A stretch of DNA of 64,000 nucleotides. It comes from Rhyzopertha dominica (Eukaryota; Arthropoda; Insecta; Coleoptera; Bostrichidae). A program made the position numbers and the translations under genes. Shown piece after piece: positions 48,101-59,385 of the stretch. The first letter of the stretch is position 1; each line of letters starts with the position of its first letter. The stretch lies in the NCBI GenBank assembly GCA_025024175.1, contig QCXZ01000041.1, forward strand, positions 15,495,786 through 15,559,785, in the 5' to 3' direction. Below the pieces are notes generated by a model. The model saw only the letters and a program-made list of their open reading frames with translations. It did not search any database and had not been told where the DNA came from.

Positions 48101-51100
48101 AAGAGCCTCAAAATTTGCCTGACACAAGTTCAAACAAAATTTTGAAAGTAAATAAACAAATCACCAAGAAAGCGAGACGTCCTAGAAACAACGTGTCAAT
48201 CTGATACAAAAGAACCTAACGACCAAAAAGGAACTACCTACCTACTAGATATACACGAACTACTTGATAAAATATAACTACAAAATANCCTTCCAAATGT
48301 CACCTAACTCATCATTTCCACAATCCCTATTAAAATTATTAGTATTTCTACAAATTTCTATAGCTTCTTTTATTAGACGTGTGTGATAATATTTTTCTCT
48401 ATGTAAAATTTTTGTTTTATCAAAGTCAATCATGTGTTTAGTCAAAAATGAGTGTTCAGCTATGGAAGATTTACCTATCTGTTGCGGCCTAGTAGCTCGT
48501 ATGTGTTCTTTCAAATGCGTACCTACTTTTCTTTTAGTTTGACCAACGGTTTGACCTATGTAACGCCGCAAGAACAAGTAATTTCGTAAACACCTTCACT
48601 TTCTAAATGTACTTTGTCTTTAGTAGAATTTAAAATTTGATCTAAATTATTATATGTACTATCAACAACTAAAATATTGTGTTTTCTAAGCATCCTCTTT
48701 AATTTTTCCGAAAGGCCTTGTACATAAGGCAAACTCAACTTCAATTTACTTTGTCCTGGCTGAGAATTTACTTGATTCGGATGAGCACTTTTATTAAAAA
48801 CTGACCAAATATTCTTATTGCTATAACCATTTCTCACTAGCACTGATTTAATATGATATATAATTATTTTTGTAAAGAACTTTCGTCTGATATCCTTCGT
48901 GCTCTAACAAATAACGTCCTTATAAGACTATTCTTTTGAGAAGGAGGGTGGTGAGATGTGGCATGTAAATATCTGTCTGTGTGTGTTGGTTTTCTGTAAA
49001 CCTTGTGTATTAACTGCACAGTGTTTGTTCTGTAAATCTGTACATCCAAGAAATATTTGAACTTTTCGTAAGATCATTAATAATTTTGGAAAAATTTTTT
49101 TGGTGATTTGTTTGTTTACTTTAAAATTTTGTTTGAACTTGTGTCAGGAAAATTTTGAGGTTCTTCATCTTTGACAAAGATTACAAGGTGTAATCGAAAC
49201 TTCAGACTTATAATTTTTTGTCAGTGTTTTCAAGAGACAGCGATCTTTCCGAGAATATATTATCTTATATTATGGACGCTGAAAGCATTCACCCTCGTAT
49301 TGATATTATATGTCCATGGTCGATTATAATTATTATATTATATATTATTTCATATAATTATTTTAATATTTTGCACCTGAGCTCCTGACGTCATCGCTGG
49401 ACTGATGGAAAGTGGTATTCACAGGCTGTTATTTCAAGCAAAGAAAAGCAAAACTTTTTACAACTGTTTGAAGCAATTTTAAGCAACTTTCGTCATTCTT
49501 ATTGACTCCTACATTCAATACAGTCTTATTGAGTCTTTCCATCATCTTTTATTTGTATTACCATATACTTTATTGTAATTCAAATAGTCCTAAAAATCAC
49601 TGAAAACGCTGTGTTAGGATTAAAGGTTCATTCTGATATTTAGGGACTTCAGTGATCTTAGGCACTTCTAGTGTAACACAAAAAACCTGATATACATTAT
49701 TGTCAATGCTACCATAGATTCAGCGTATGTGGTAGTAGTTTCAAGAAGTCTCTATCGGTTGTCGGTTGTTTCAATCTTACAGTAATTATTAATCAACTGT
49801 GGTTTTAATAAAATCGAATTGGTTTTTCCTAAATTTTACACTAATCATAGTTTATTGAATCGTTCAGGAAAAAGCGCAGGCTGAAACCAAAATTGTCGAC
49901 CTGGAGATGCAAGTGGATGAGTTAAAAACCGAAGTGCAAAACACCAAAAACGACTGGATGGCTGTTATGAGTGAACTTAAGTTGTCGGAGCAACAGATTA
50001 CCAAGGAAAGGGAGAAGATTGGCAGATTGAGGAGGGAAAGAGAGTCCTTAATTGAAAAGGTAGTTAATATTTAGTTTAAAATATAGTTTATATTTTTATC
50101 TTTACGAAAGCTTCAGCAATAGGTACTTAATTAGTTTTGAAGTTGAAGTTTACTTTGCTTATACATTTTGTTGATTTTTTGCTTGTATGATATTATATTA
50201 GGTGGGTAATTCAGATACTACTGTGCCTGATCACATACTTTTGCAACAATGTAAGTATGTAGGCCTGGTACTTTGCTATGGTATATGGATGAGCATTGAG
50301 CACCCTTATGGTGTTTTCATCAGTTTGACAGAATTCATAGAAAACATCAGCGAAAATTGGTAATTAATTACAATATGTCAGAAGTTTTTCAAAAATTAAT
50401 GCAAATTATCATATTTTACATCATATCCAAGTAATTTTAGGCTTTGGAAAAGACCACCTTTCGAAAAATGGATGTTTACATTTAGATTTCTTTTATGATG
50501 CGTGATGTTCTTCGTGTTGTATCTACTGCGCATCTGCCCCTCCTACATGTAATTTGAACGTTCCCACTTATGGTGTATATAAAGTAAGAAGGGATGGGTA
50601 ATAGTATATTATGATACAAGTGTATAAGAGGGCCTTTAAAGCATGCGTGACATATTTCAAAACACGACACGCAGCTGAGTGTTTTGTAAGTCGCAAGGGC
50701 TTTAAAGGCCTCTTATTTATACACGCATATCATACGCTATTTTTTATTACGAATGCATCATAAGCTCAAAAATGTTTTAAACATTAAACATTCTCTTTTA
50801 CAATTTTGTAAATATTTTTAGTAGGCTTAAATCATAAAATGAAATATCTAAAAATACAAATTGTACAATCAATGTTTATTTAAAATAAGAGTATTATAGT
50901 TACTTAGAATAAAGAAATGTTGTTTTTAAAAGTGTTCGTTCATTTTGATATGGGTACAAAAGGTATACCTAGTAATTTAAACGGCAGGTAAATATCTAGG
51001 TAATAAAAAAGTAGGCGCATCATAATCATCATTTTACACACGCTGCAGCGTGCGATAATTGTTGATTATGATGCATGCGTAATAAAAAAACTGATATATT

Positions 51101-54100
51101 CTCAATAATAACCCGAAAATCTGTCTTTACAACATTATAATTTTATTTGAATAGTGCAAGGGAGCAATTTTTTAAAAAAAAGCTCTAGTCTTCGATTCTT
51201 ATTGGTTACTTATTTGACTAAAATATGAAAATAGTAATTATGCAGAATAACCAACTAGCTATTTTTGAGGTAATTTTTAGAAGTTCATGTAAATTACCTT
51301 ATTTTACATCATAATTTTCAAATTACCTATTTAGGTATCGGCTTTTTTTTAAATTATTTGTAAATACATTTCAAACTATTCACATGCTCCATTCTACATG
51401 TACATGACCCCACTGATGTGGAACTAAAGTTCGAGAACAGTAAAACAAGCATGTTATTTTGTGCACTGTGACATTTATTAAGTTAATAACTTTATACTTT
51501 ATTGTTATTGGATTAATGGTAAAGTTCTTAATCTTTCACCTTAAACAGAGATAATGAAATTATGATATCTTCATCCAATAGCAAAATTTTTTGTCATACA
51601 GATCAATGTGTTATCCTAAATAAACTGAAAACTCACGACTTTAATATAAAGTAACTTCAAAACAATTAAGGAATTAATCCAGGAAATATAGGTGAAACTT
51701 GTGGCCTCAATATATTTTTCTAAAAAATCCAACAAACCTAAATGTACCTATTTGTTTTGTTTTCTTCTTAACATTACCTTCTTTGAGCTCCGCCATACAA
51801 AATTCATATAGAACTAAGTACGAACTTCTACAAACCTGATATTTAAGTTAAAAACATGTGCAGTATGCCTCCCATCAAGAGAGAAGGATAGAGCACTTAT
51901 TTTTTTAAATTTGATATATATAATTATTGTATGTAAGTTAATTATTTCTCATATACGGGACGAGTCGGAGGTAAACCGCCGTACATAAACCATGTATAGG
52001 AATTTTCGAAACATGTTCATATAAACTATTTTGTTTAAAATCAAATTTCCTATACATGGTTTACGTATGGCGGGTTAACTTCGACTCACCCGGTATATGG
52101 GCAGAAATTAAGTTTTCGTGATTTGAAGCCAATACTTTGCTATTTATTTATAATGTACTGCATTTTCTTTAGAAAAATAATTGTCCTCTATGTAGAACTA
52201 AGCAAGGAGTGTCATCATACAAACTTATTTAATTTGCTGTCAATAGCTATTGCTTAAACATGTATTCCAATTATAGATGACACAGAAAGAAGGTCTGATC
52301 GGCAACCAAAATGATACCATAAAATATCTGCAAGTAACTTTACAAAACACAGAGAGCAATCTCAGAAACTCAATGGAAAATAGTGCAAATTTGGAAGAGG
52401 AAAAACAAATTTTAACAACGTAAGTATTTAATCACTCAGCTTATATAATTTAATAAAAAGTATTCTTTCACATACAAAAAAGTTAAGGATGTTAAAAATT
52501 CTGAACAAAGATATAAATCTAAAATTTGATTTTTAAGCTTCTCCTAGCTGTACACTATTAAATAAATTACATGGATTAAACAAAATCTCACTTAAAATCT
52601 CCATGGTTCCATTTAATGTGCTTAAAAAATTCATAATAGAATAGAATACTGACTTTTGTTGAAAATTTAAATATAAATTCTGTTAATTAATTAGAATAGA
52701 AAGGACAAAAAAAACTATGGTTGAACATATTTGCTTATTTGATAATTCCTTTTATTTTAAGAAACGACTGTAGAAGGAAGCTTTTGTAATACTAGTCTGC
52801 AGTAGGCATTCTTTATTNTAGCTTGGCTTTGGCCAAAGATTAAATAAATAAATAGTTATTTAATCTTTGCCAAAAGAACTTTGAGTGATTAGACTTAAAA
52901 AAAATAACAATTCCTCTNCTAGAATAATTGTCAATTTTATAACTAACTTACTTTTATTTATTTATTCTTAAAGCTTCATGCCTACATGCAATAATTTCAT
53001 TGTAATATTTGAGCCTGTTACATAATCATAAAAAGTTTTCAGTCTATCGGAATTCTGAGAAATACAAAATACCACCCCAAATCTATATCACCTGTCGCAT
53101 GTGTCAAAAAATTAGTAGTTCTTGCCACTCTCTTATTTTAAGTTCGCTAAGGTAAAAACTGTTTTCTAGGAAATATTTGATTTAGTGTTAGTTGCTTACC
53201 TCATTTCTGAATCTATACTTAACCTTTATAAAAGTTTTTGCACAATTCATATTCAGTACAAGTGTCTTCATCCTTGTCTTCCAAATACTGCACCTTATCC
53301 TTACTTCTTTTCCTGGCAGGAGATTCTCAACCTTTCTTCATTTAATCACTGCAACCAAATTTTATGGTACCTATATGTGATCTCATCTTTATCAAAGGTA
53401 AAAGAGAGCATTAAATAGTTAGTTGTTACCCTTTAAAGATTTAAGATGAACATAGGCTTCATTTCCTTTAGGGATTAAAGAGGAATAAAACTATTCCAAA
53501 AGCTAGGCCGTAGGTACTGCTGACAAAGAATACTTTTTTCATATCACATTGCTTCTTCAGTATCAAGCAATTAATGGTTAGTACAATAGTTCGTTTTTGC
53601 TGCATCTTGTCGTATATAAAGAATGCTATGTATAATACAAGCAGGAAAAGTGTTTCCTAAAACTTTCTCATCAACTGACCTGATTATAAATGTTTGGTTT
53701 AAACGTTACAATCTAGGTGTTCATTTGAAAACTGAAATAATTACCATCTTATACTCCTAAACATTTGATTCACATTATTAGGGACCTAGAAAATGAAAAG
53801 AAAACCACTTCACTTCTGGAACTGCAGTTGCAAGAATCTAAAGCTACCATACAAAAACTGGATAAGAAAATTGCCGATTTGAAAAGATCGCTTGCTGAAT
53901 CCAAAGAATCAAATAAAAAAGTAAAAGATGACAACCAGTTGTTAAAAAAGCACATTCAAGAACTGCAAGATGTTCTGGCTGAAGAAAGAAAGCGACCTTG
54001 GTGGAGAAATGCAACTGATTTGGCCAAAGTTCCATTGAGCGCCATTCAGAGTGCGGCATTTGTTATGTTACCAGCTCTGCCGCAACATCTAAACAAGGCA

Positions 54101-54127
54101 ACATCAACGACGGAGGTTTTTAAGTAA
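45148..54127 (+). CDS. Uncharacterised coiled-coil protein, 419 residues
   Basis: Six coding exons: 45148-45419, 47217-47379, 47590-47733, 49868-50059, 52277-52419, 53782-54127. All are GT/AG and in phase. I do not recognise the family. The N-terminal 100 residues are basic and Ser/Thr/Pro-rich, with repeated TPSK-like words (VTPSKLL, ITPSKRT, RTPKKK), which could be kinase or microtubule/chromatin targets. From about residue 115 to 380 the sequence is almost continuous heptad-like coiled coil. The C-terminal tail has WWRNATDLAKVPLSAIQ and a hydrophobic segment before LPALPQHLNKA. For exon 3 I chose the acceptor at 47588-47589 over one at about 47547 because it keeps the coiled coil unbroken (KLQEQ to NNQLEMQ). 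A cytoskeletal or centrosomal role would be a guess. Confidence 0.8.
46541..46713. mobile_element. Foldback element with a tRNA-like core
   Basis: Two 44-bp arms (46541-46584 and 46670-46713) are near-perfect inverted repeats: AGGTTAACGGAAAAGCAGGC opens the left, GCCTGCTTTCCTGTTAACCT closes the right. The 85-bp centre is not palindromic but resembles a tRNA gene, described separately. No protein coding. Confidence 0.88.
46599..46668 (+). other. tRNA-derived sequence (degenerate)
   Basis: An A-box-like TGGTGTAATG starts at 46606. A perfect 6-bp anticodon-type stem TCCTGA/TCAGGA (46623-46628, 46636-46641) encloses a 7-nt loop GGTCCGT, whose centre would be TCC. A T-arm-like stem TCGGG/TCCGA (46645-46649, 46657-46661) encloses TTCGCGT, with B-box-like GGTTCGCGTTCC. 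The putative acceptor stem pairs at only four of seven positions and the loop lacks T33, so this is not a functional tRNA; it looks like a tRNA-derived pol III promoter region. Confidence 0.65.
48000..49270 (-). mobile_element. Penelope-like retroelement fragment with inverted terminal repeats
   Basis: About 165-bp inverted repeats at 48000-48166 and 49100-49270 both contain TTCTCGGAAAGATCGCTGTC, GACAAAAAATTATAAGTCTG and AAATAAACAAATCACC-like words. Between them the minus strand encodes the end of a Penelope-type reverse transcriptase and a GIY-YIG endonuclease. Penelope elements commonly carry inverted or direct flanking repeats and insert 5'-truncated; here the repeat joins the middle of the RT. 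It lies in intron 3 of the coiled-coil gene, antisense. Confidence 0.88.
48278..49049 (-). pseudogene. Penelope RT end plus GIY-YIG endonuclease, frameshifted
   Basis: Three overlapping minus-strand frames. First 49049-48864: FLDVQIYRTNTVQLIHKVYR then KPTHTDRYLHATSHHP, the RT end. Second 48843-48556: linker ending GVYEITCSC, the GIY half. Third 48577-48278: YIGQTVGQTKRKVGTHLKEH and a C-terminal helix region with EHS and DF-KTKIL words. Two frameshifts separate them. The GIY-YIG fold plus this RT tail is diagnostic of Penelope-like elements. N at 48288. Confidence 0.88.
50490..50764. mobile_element. Palindromic MITE
   Basis: Outer ends CTTTTATGATGCG and CGAATGCATCATAAG are inverted. The inner arms match better: TATAAGAGGGCCTTTAAAGC at about 50623-50642 pairs with GCTTTAAAGGCCTCTTATTT at about 50698-50717. 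No coding. Confidence 0.7.
51013..51080. repeat. Small foldback repeat
   Basis: GCGCATCATAATCA and its complement TGATTATGATGCATGC face each other around the 14-bp perfect palindrome CACGCTGCAGCGTG. The ends resemble those of the neighbouring element at 50490-50764, so it may be an internally deleted relative. Confidence 0.65.
51950..52099. mobile_element. 150-bp palindromic MITE
   Basis: The left arm CATATACGGGACGAGTCGG and the complement of the right end (CATATACCGGGTGAGTCGA) match. The similarity continues through AAACCGCCGTAC to AAACCATGTATAGGAA, so nearly the whole element is a hairpin. No coding. Confidence 0.85.
52420..53781 (+). other. Coiled-coil gene intron 5, nothing recognised
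   Basis: 1.36 kb AT-rich intron with N bases at 52818 and 52918. Overlapping open frames near 53185-53418 have no homology that I recognise. Confidence 0.6.
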
Positions 54128-54256
54128 TAGACAATAATTCAAGATTTTGTATATTTATTAATTTTTACAAAAACAATACTACTTAAGAATCTTAACTAAC
54201 TTTACAGCCATTAATTTACATTTTTGATTTCTGATGTTATAAATACTTAAATATAA

Positions 54257-54262
54257 AATAAA
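54257..54262 (+). other. Poly(A) signal of the coiled-coil gene
   Basis: AATAAA 130 bases past the stop codon. Confidence 0.55.
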
Positions 54263-56811
54263 AAAAGTAAGTATAGTTTATGTACAACAGATGTAGCTGC
54301 ACACTAAAGTAATAGTTATAAAAATGCTAAATATCACATTAAGCAGTGAGATACTTAATAAAACATTATGGAGAACATAAACCTGATGGGTAGCATCCAG
54401 CATCTATACTTGTCAGTATTTTACAAAGATTTTGTCTTCAAGGTTGCCTAATCTAGCAAGCTTTTTTAAGGTAGAAGACGAGATCATAACTATAAAATAG
54501 CAATCCTGAACTGAAGGGCCCATGGCAGACATTAAACAAATCTTATCTTTACCAGTGACCCTTATGTCAAATATTTGTGCAAAATTTTTGTAATACATTT
54601 TCAGACATAATACCAAACTAATGGAAGTTAGTTCCAGTTACCAGCAAATATAATAGAGGTAAATTTAACACCAAAGTTGTGCAATCAGGGCCAAATATAA
54701 CGATATCATTTTAAAATATTAAATCTAAAATTGGACAAGTAATATTTACAATTCTCTGCAAATAATTGCTTGAAGGTAGTTAAAGGAAATCTACTTTTAT
54801 TTTAAATGTAAAAATGGACAAATTCAACTTGTATTGTAAAGTGGAAATCTTCGAATATGGAAATTCATAATGTCTACATAGCCGACCTCCTAATCCAAAG
54901 AGGAACTCGACTAGAAATTTCAAATCACACTATAGTGATGAGCATCTTTTTTTCTTTTTTTTATTAACTTACACCTCAAACTGCGAGGGTACTATTGTCT
55001 TTTTTAAGCCTAGCTAGAAAAGCTGTACTATTAACAAGACTTCAATCCTGTGGTCCCACTATTTGATCATACCTTCCATTCCCTCGCTTTTGAGTGATAA
55101 TATAATTAAATGAAACTATTAAATACAGTTTTCTTGGGGATAAAACAAGCTTTTTCTTGATGCACGAAAGTTGATCAGCTTATAAACTACAACTATAATA
55201 ATTCAGACACTCTCTAACGCTGACATTTTGATAATTTGGAAACGTGAAAAGCATTTTTTTAATTCTTTAAAATTTGGACAAAACCCGTTTAAATTTGCAC
55301 AGACTCACCAAATCTGATTGTTTGGCATGTAATTAAATAAATGCTTTCTAAATAGAATTGTTTTTTTGAAGATATTTCGAAACTGTTTTTGCCACTGCCT
55401 AAAAAAGTATAGTTTGGTAGGAAAAAAAACATATAAGTACAACAGGCAGAAATATGTACAGTAATGATCTTATGGATAAATACTGTCTGGCATATAAAAA
55501 TTAAACAGGATTTGTTGAATCTATAATAATGTTTTAGCCCAGTGTATAGACAGACATTGTATTAATTTTGCAACTGACTCTATAGTTGACCGCCAAATTC
55601 ATGCACCTCGTGGAATAATATAGAACTAGATTGGTAGCACTCTTGGAGAAAGTAATGAGGTCCTATGACACCATGACCATTACAACAAATATTCTGTTCC
55701 TGAAATATGTATGTGACTAGTCAGATGTCAAATTAGTGGAGTGATCCTTCCTGAATGAAAGGGGAGCAGTTGCACATGCGGAAATTTGAAACAAGGATCC
55801 ACCTTATATAATTAGATGTGCTACAACTAAAAATGAAAAGGAAGTAGTTTGTTAAAAAGAAGAACAGTTCCTAAGGAAGACTTACAAAATGAAAATATAA
55901 GCAGATATACATTAATTTTTGTTTTATATTATTACAAAAATCAAATTTTGATAAAATTCTTAACTTATCCAAAATAACATTAATTTGGTACCTTGATACT
56001 CAAACATATCTTGTGTTTCATGTACAACACCATTTTTTTCAAATTATGCTTTTGTATTGAGTACCACTCGTCATTTACTGCTGATGATTTATATGTCAAA
56101 ATTCCCCAGCCGTAATTTGAACATTTGCAACATGGAAGGTGCATGAACTTTACTGTCGACTGTACATGGTAAGGATTCTATTACAAGTTTAAAGCAGAAA
56201 TATGTATGTACATATTTCAAATTACGTAAAATGCTTTTTGTCAAATGGCTTTGACCAAGATGCCATCCGAATTAAAAAGTGCTTGATAAATAGGACACTT
56301 CAGGTTAATGTTGGAATTATCAAAGTTGTAACACAGCATAGGGAAACCAGCAGGGGCACTCGAAGCATCCTAAGTGATGATTCCGTTATATAGATGCAGA
56401 GCGTTAATATCGTTCCTGCAGCGCTCGTGTAAGTGTCGATGTTTAAACACAGCATTTTTTTATGCTGAGGTCCAACGTGTAGTGCAATAAATGTGAATGT
56501 GGAAGGTCGGGGAATTAAATTAAACATTATTTAAATGTACTCTTTTTGATCTATTTAATTTTTTTTACCGACAACAAATTTTAAATCCGTACCTGATCAG
56601 ACATCGGTTAGATATCCCCACCACAACCCCTCCGTATATTGCAAAACATCACTTACTAAGATCAAAGAACCGCCGTTTGAGTGAGCCTGCTGGTTTCCCT
56701 ATGCTGTGGTTGTAATGTGTGCAGACTAGGGTTGCCAGATTGGAATATTGGAAATAAAATCACAAAATAGATGAACTGTAATAATGAACGTTGTTTTTCT
56801 TTTTATTGCAA
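54263..56811. other. Intergenic, no supported gene
   Basis: A minus-strand frame at 54413-54616 looks somewhat protein-like (LMSAMGPSVQDCYFIVM, then STLKKLARLGNLEDKI) and could be a terminal exon after an AG at about 54558, but nothing supports it. The word CACAGCATAGGGAAACCAGC plus AGG at 56332-56354 has a perfect 23-bp inverted partner at 56686-56708, marking a probable MITE. Confidence 0.4.
56332..56708. repeat. Inverted-repeat pair, probable MITE
   Basis: A perfect 23-bp inverted repeat (56332-56354, 56686-56708) with weaker matching sequence on both sides (GTTGTAA outside, CACTC inside). No coding capacity between. Borders uncertain. Confidence 0.6.
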
Positions 56812-56817
56812 AATATT
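56812..56817 (-). other. Candidate poly(A) signal of the HECT gene
   Basis: AATAAA on the minus strand, about 350 bases past the HECT stop codon. Confidence 0.4.
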
Positions 56818-57167
56818 ACAATGAAAGAGTTTAGAAGTACGAAAGACAAAATTCATAATCTCGATGATTATGTAATTAACGCTTCTTTGTAACAATAATT
56901 CAAAATTAATACAGGTTAAAGAATTAATATTTCAGCATACAGGCAACCGTAGTGCAGACTATACTTGCTTGTAAATTAAAATCAATTCAAATATGATCGA
57001 AACAAGGAGACTAAAAATTAAAAATGTGATACCAATTACTTTCAATAACAATCCTTCAGTTGATTTCAGGCCTTGAAGTCTTTAAACTGGATAATAACAA
57101 TTAATCCGTTCTATAAATACTTAATTTGATGCAAATGAACTTATAGCTTACAGCTTAGTTATCAGCG

Positions 57168-57270
57168 TTATACCATCCCGAATCCCTCTGTACCTTCACT
57201 GATTGCTAAGAGCAAAGATTTCTCAAACTGTTCGTAGCTCTCATAGTCCGGTAGACATAGTTGATTAAAA
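57168..57270 (-). CDS. HECT-type E3 ubiquitin ligase, last coding exon
   Basis: A TTTTCTTCCAG acceptor (minus strand) precedes one base plus 33 codons and a stop: FNQLCLPDYESYEQFEKSLL, then LAISEGTEGFGMV. This is the extreme C-terminus of HECT domains, where the catalytic Cys lies in TCFNxLxLPxY; here the Cys codon is split by the intron, its final T opening this exon. HECT ligases accept ubiquitin on that Cys and pass it to substrates. The tail resembles HUWE1/UBE3A/NEDD4-type ends, but the subfamily cannot be fixed from 33 residues. I found no other HECT exon up to 64000, so the upstream exons probably lie outside the window. Confidence 0.78.
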
Positions 57271-58550
57271 CTGGAAGAAAATAATAGCAACATTGGAAAA
57301 ATTGAATCACGTTGCAAACAATTTATGAATCAGCATATAAGAGGTCTTACAAATTCTTATGGTATGACGCTCATTGAATAGTTTTATGATTTTTTTTTAG
57401 TGGTGTGGTTGAATGAACCAGTTCAGTCAAACGTCTTTTGGGCACTTCTAGATAATAATGTTTCTCAACTATCATATGCAGTAATTATTCAAATGCAAAG
57501 AAAGATCGGGCCCAACATTCCGTTACCATCCTCAGCCAAATGTTCAGATCTCGATAGTGAAAACTGTAATATTTTACTGATAATGTCATGACTACACTTG
57601 TGTCATCGGTAAACTGTAATAAATTTTGTTATAGTAGTTGGCATATCCGTTGGTATCTAGTAACAACAAGAGGGGGCTCAGTCAAAAACATGGGCAAACC
57701 CCTGAGTATCACTTCACCACTATTGTATCTCATTGATGTTTCCTCCTTCAAGTAAGATTTCAGGAGTTTTAAAGTAATGCCCATAAAGCCCATGAACTCA
57801 AGAACTACTGTTCGTTTGTGATTCATAGTATCCTGGTAAATTGTTGCAATTGAACAACTTTTTCTTATCAACTTTGTGTATTGTTTGTTTCGGTATATCC
57901 ATTCACTCTAGTCAAGAAAACATCAAAGCAAGGTAATTAGTTTGTACTTTAAAATATCTGCTTAATGTTTATGGGGATTACTTTCTTTGATACGACTAAG
58001 TTACAGACATAAGACTGAGGCCATCCAACCACCCACAATAAAATACCATCAGAGTATACACCTGAGATATTATTCAGTGATTTAAGATTTTATAATATTA
58101 GTTATTTGAGTTCGATCTATGGGCACAGAAAAAGCTGTGTCAGCAAGCTTTCATCTTTTTATTATCATACAGGTAGCTGTTTTTTACTTTCACAAACATA
58201 ATAAAATATTCATTGATATTCAAAGTAGCTACCAAGATATTTGCCAATTAGCTAGTTCTACATCTAGGTTTTGTTTCTTGGTATCTGTAACTTAAATCCG
58301 CTGAATTAAATATGTTGATATTTTGTGTTTTCTTACACAGCCATAAAAGTTTTTATAAAAAACATCAACATGATGGAACTGTCGCTTTATATTGACAGTG
58401 TTTTTGTTTCTTGCTATAAGTAGCTTTCTCTTTATTTTTGGAGTTAATAATATACTCTGAAATACGTTGATATTTTGTGTTTTTGCTCGCATTTCTTACA
58501 AGGAACAAAAGTTTTTATAAAAAAACATTAACACGATGCAACTGTTGCTT
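57271..58550 (-). other. Probable HECT gene intron, partial tandem repeat
   Basis: No exon recognised. A segment of about 90 bp at 58308-58396 (TGTTGATATTTTGTGTTTTC through TTTTTATAAAAAACAT and AACTGTCGCTTTA) recurs at 58462-58551. Confidence 0.5.
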
Positions 58551-58551
58551 T
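58308..58551. repeat. Two tandem copies of a ~90-bp unit
   Basis: Units at 58308-58396 and 58462-58551 are about 154 bp apart start to start and align with small indels. The second ends at the TTTA where the Harbinger element is inserted; the first shows the uninterrupted TTTATATTG. Confidence 0.7.
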
Positions 58552-59385
58552 AAAAGCCGCGTACAGACCGGATTTCCAACGCTAGCCAACGGCACATGTG
58601 AACTATGTTGGAACGCGTTGGTTTTGGTGTGTACGACGGCGGCCAACCGATGCCAACGCTTCCCAACGGGACCGTTGGCATTGGCTAGCGTTCGGTAGTC
58701 GAGCGGTAACATCAAAGAGATGCTTGTTTGTGTCGAATTTGGTGTGGACGCGATTTGAATTATTTCAGTCATTGAAAAATATTTGTTCGGTGCGTACGCT
58801 TTTATTATTATTTTGATATGGAGTGGACCGAAGATATGTGTTTGAAAAGACTAGTAAAGGAATTTCCAGTTGCTAGATAGTGCAGGGTAATGGCCAATCT
58901 TTCTTTAGCTGGAATAGCTTTTCGGTAATTCGTATTCTTTTTCTCAATTTTTGGAGCCAGTAAATTAAGAAGTTGATCAAACATTTCTGGGGTCATTCGG
59001 CAGAAGTTCCTAAAATGACCAGAGTCTTCATTCCGGAGCTCATCCAATAAATTACTGGCGCTGTAGGAACTTCTGTTTTTAAACGGTGTTGTCATCCACC
59101 AACGTCTGCGCCTGCGTTTCCTATTTTTTTTGTTAAGTAAGTTATGCAACACAATAAATCCTGACCTTGCACATAATAAATCATCATCACTTTCACTGGA
59201 TGACATCGTAAAAATAAATTTTCAAAACCACCGAACCGCGACCAACGATCTCCGATACAATACTAAATATTCGGTGTGGACGATGTTCCCAAATCATTTC
59301 CAATGCTTTCCAATTCGAACGCCAACGACAACACATTTGCCGTTGGCGTTGGTCTACGTTGGAAATCCGGTCTGTACGCGGCTTT
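58552..59385 (-). mobile_element. PIF/Harbinger element, internally deleted
   Basis: About 834 bp. Near-perfect terminal inverted repeats AAGCCGCGTACAGACCGGAT and its complement end at TTTA sequence, as expected for a 3-bp TTA/TAA target, though the duplication is not exact. Subterminal CCAACG/CGTTGG words are dense at both ends. A minus-strand frame encodes only the N-terminal part of a HARBI1-like transposase. Confidence 0.88.
58808..59206 (-). pseudogene. Truncated HARBI1-like transposase
   Basis: 132 codons: an acidic N-terminus, an RKRRRRRWW basic patch, then DELRNEDSGHFRNFCRMTPE, MFDQLLNLLAPKIEK and AIPAKERLAITLHYLATGNS, the conserved N-terminal region of PIF/Harbinger nucleases. The catalytic DDE half is missing and the frame ends soon after SLFKHISSV. 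Not functional as a nuclease. Confidence 0.88.

Larger units (their letters stand above)
50060..52276 (+). other. Coiled-coil gene intron 4, three foldback elements
   Basis: 2.2 kb intron; contains palindromic elements at 50490-50764, 51013-51080 and 51950-52099. No exon. Confidence 0.65.

Noticed and set aside
54413..54616. Possible terminal exon, minus strand
   Set aside because: Protein-like wording, but I recognise no family, and it lies beyond the stop of the only minus-strand gene nearby.
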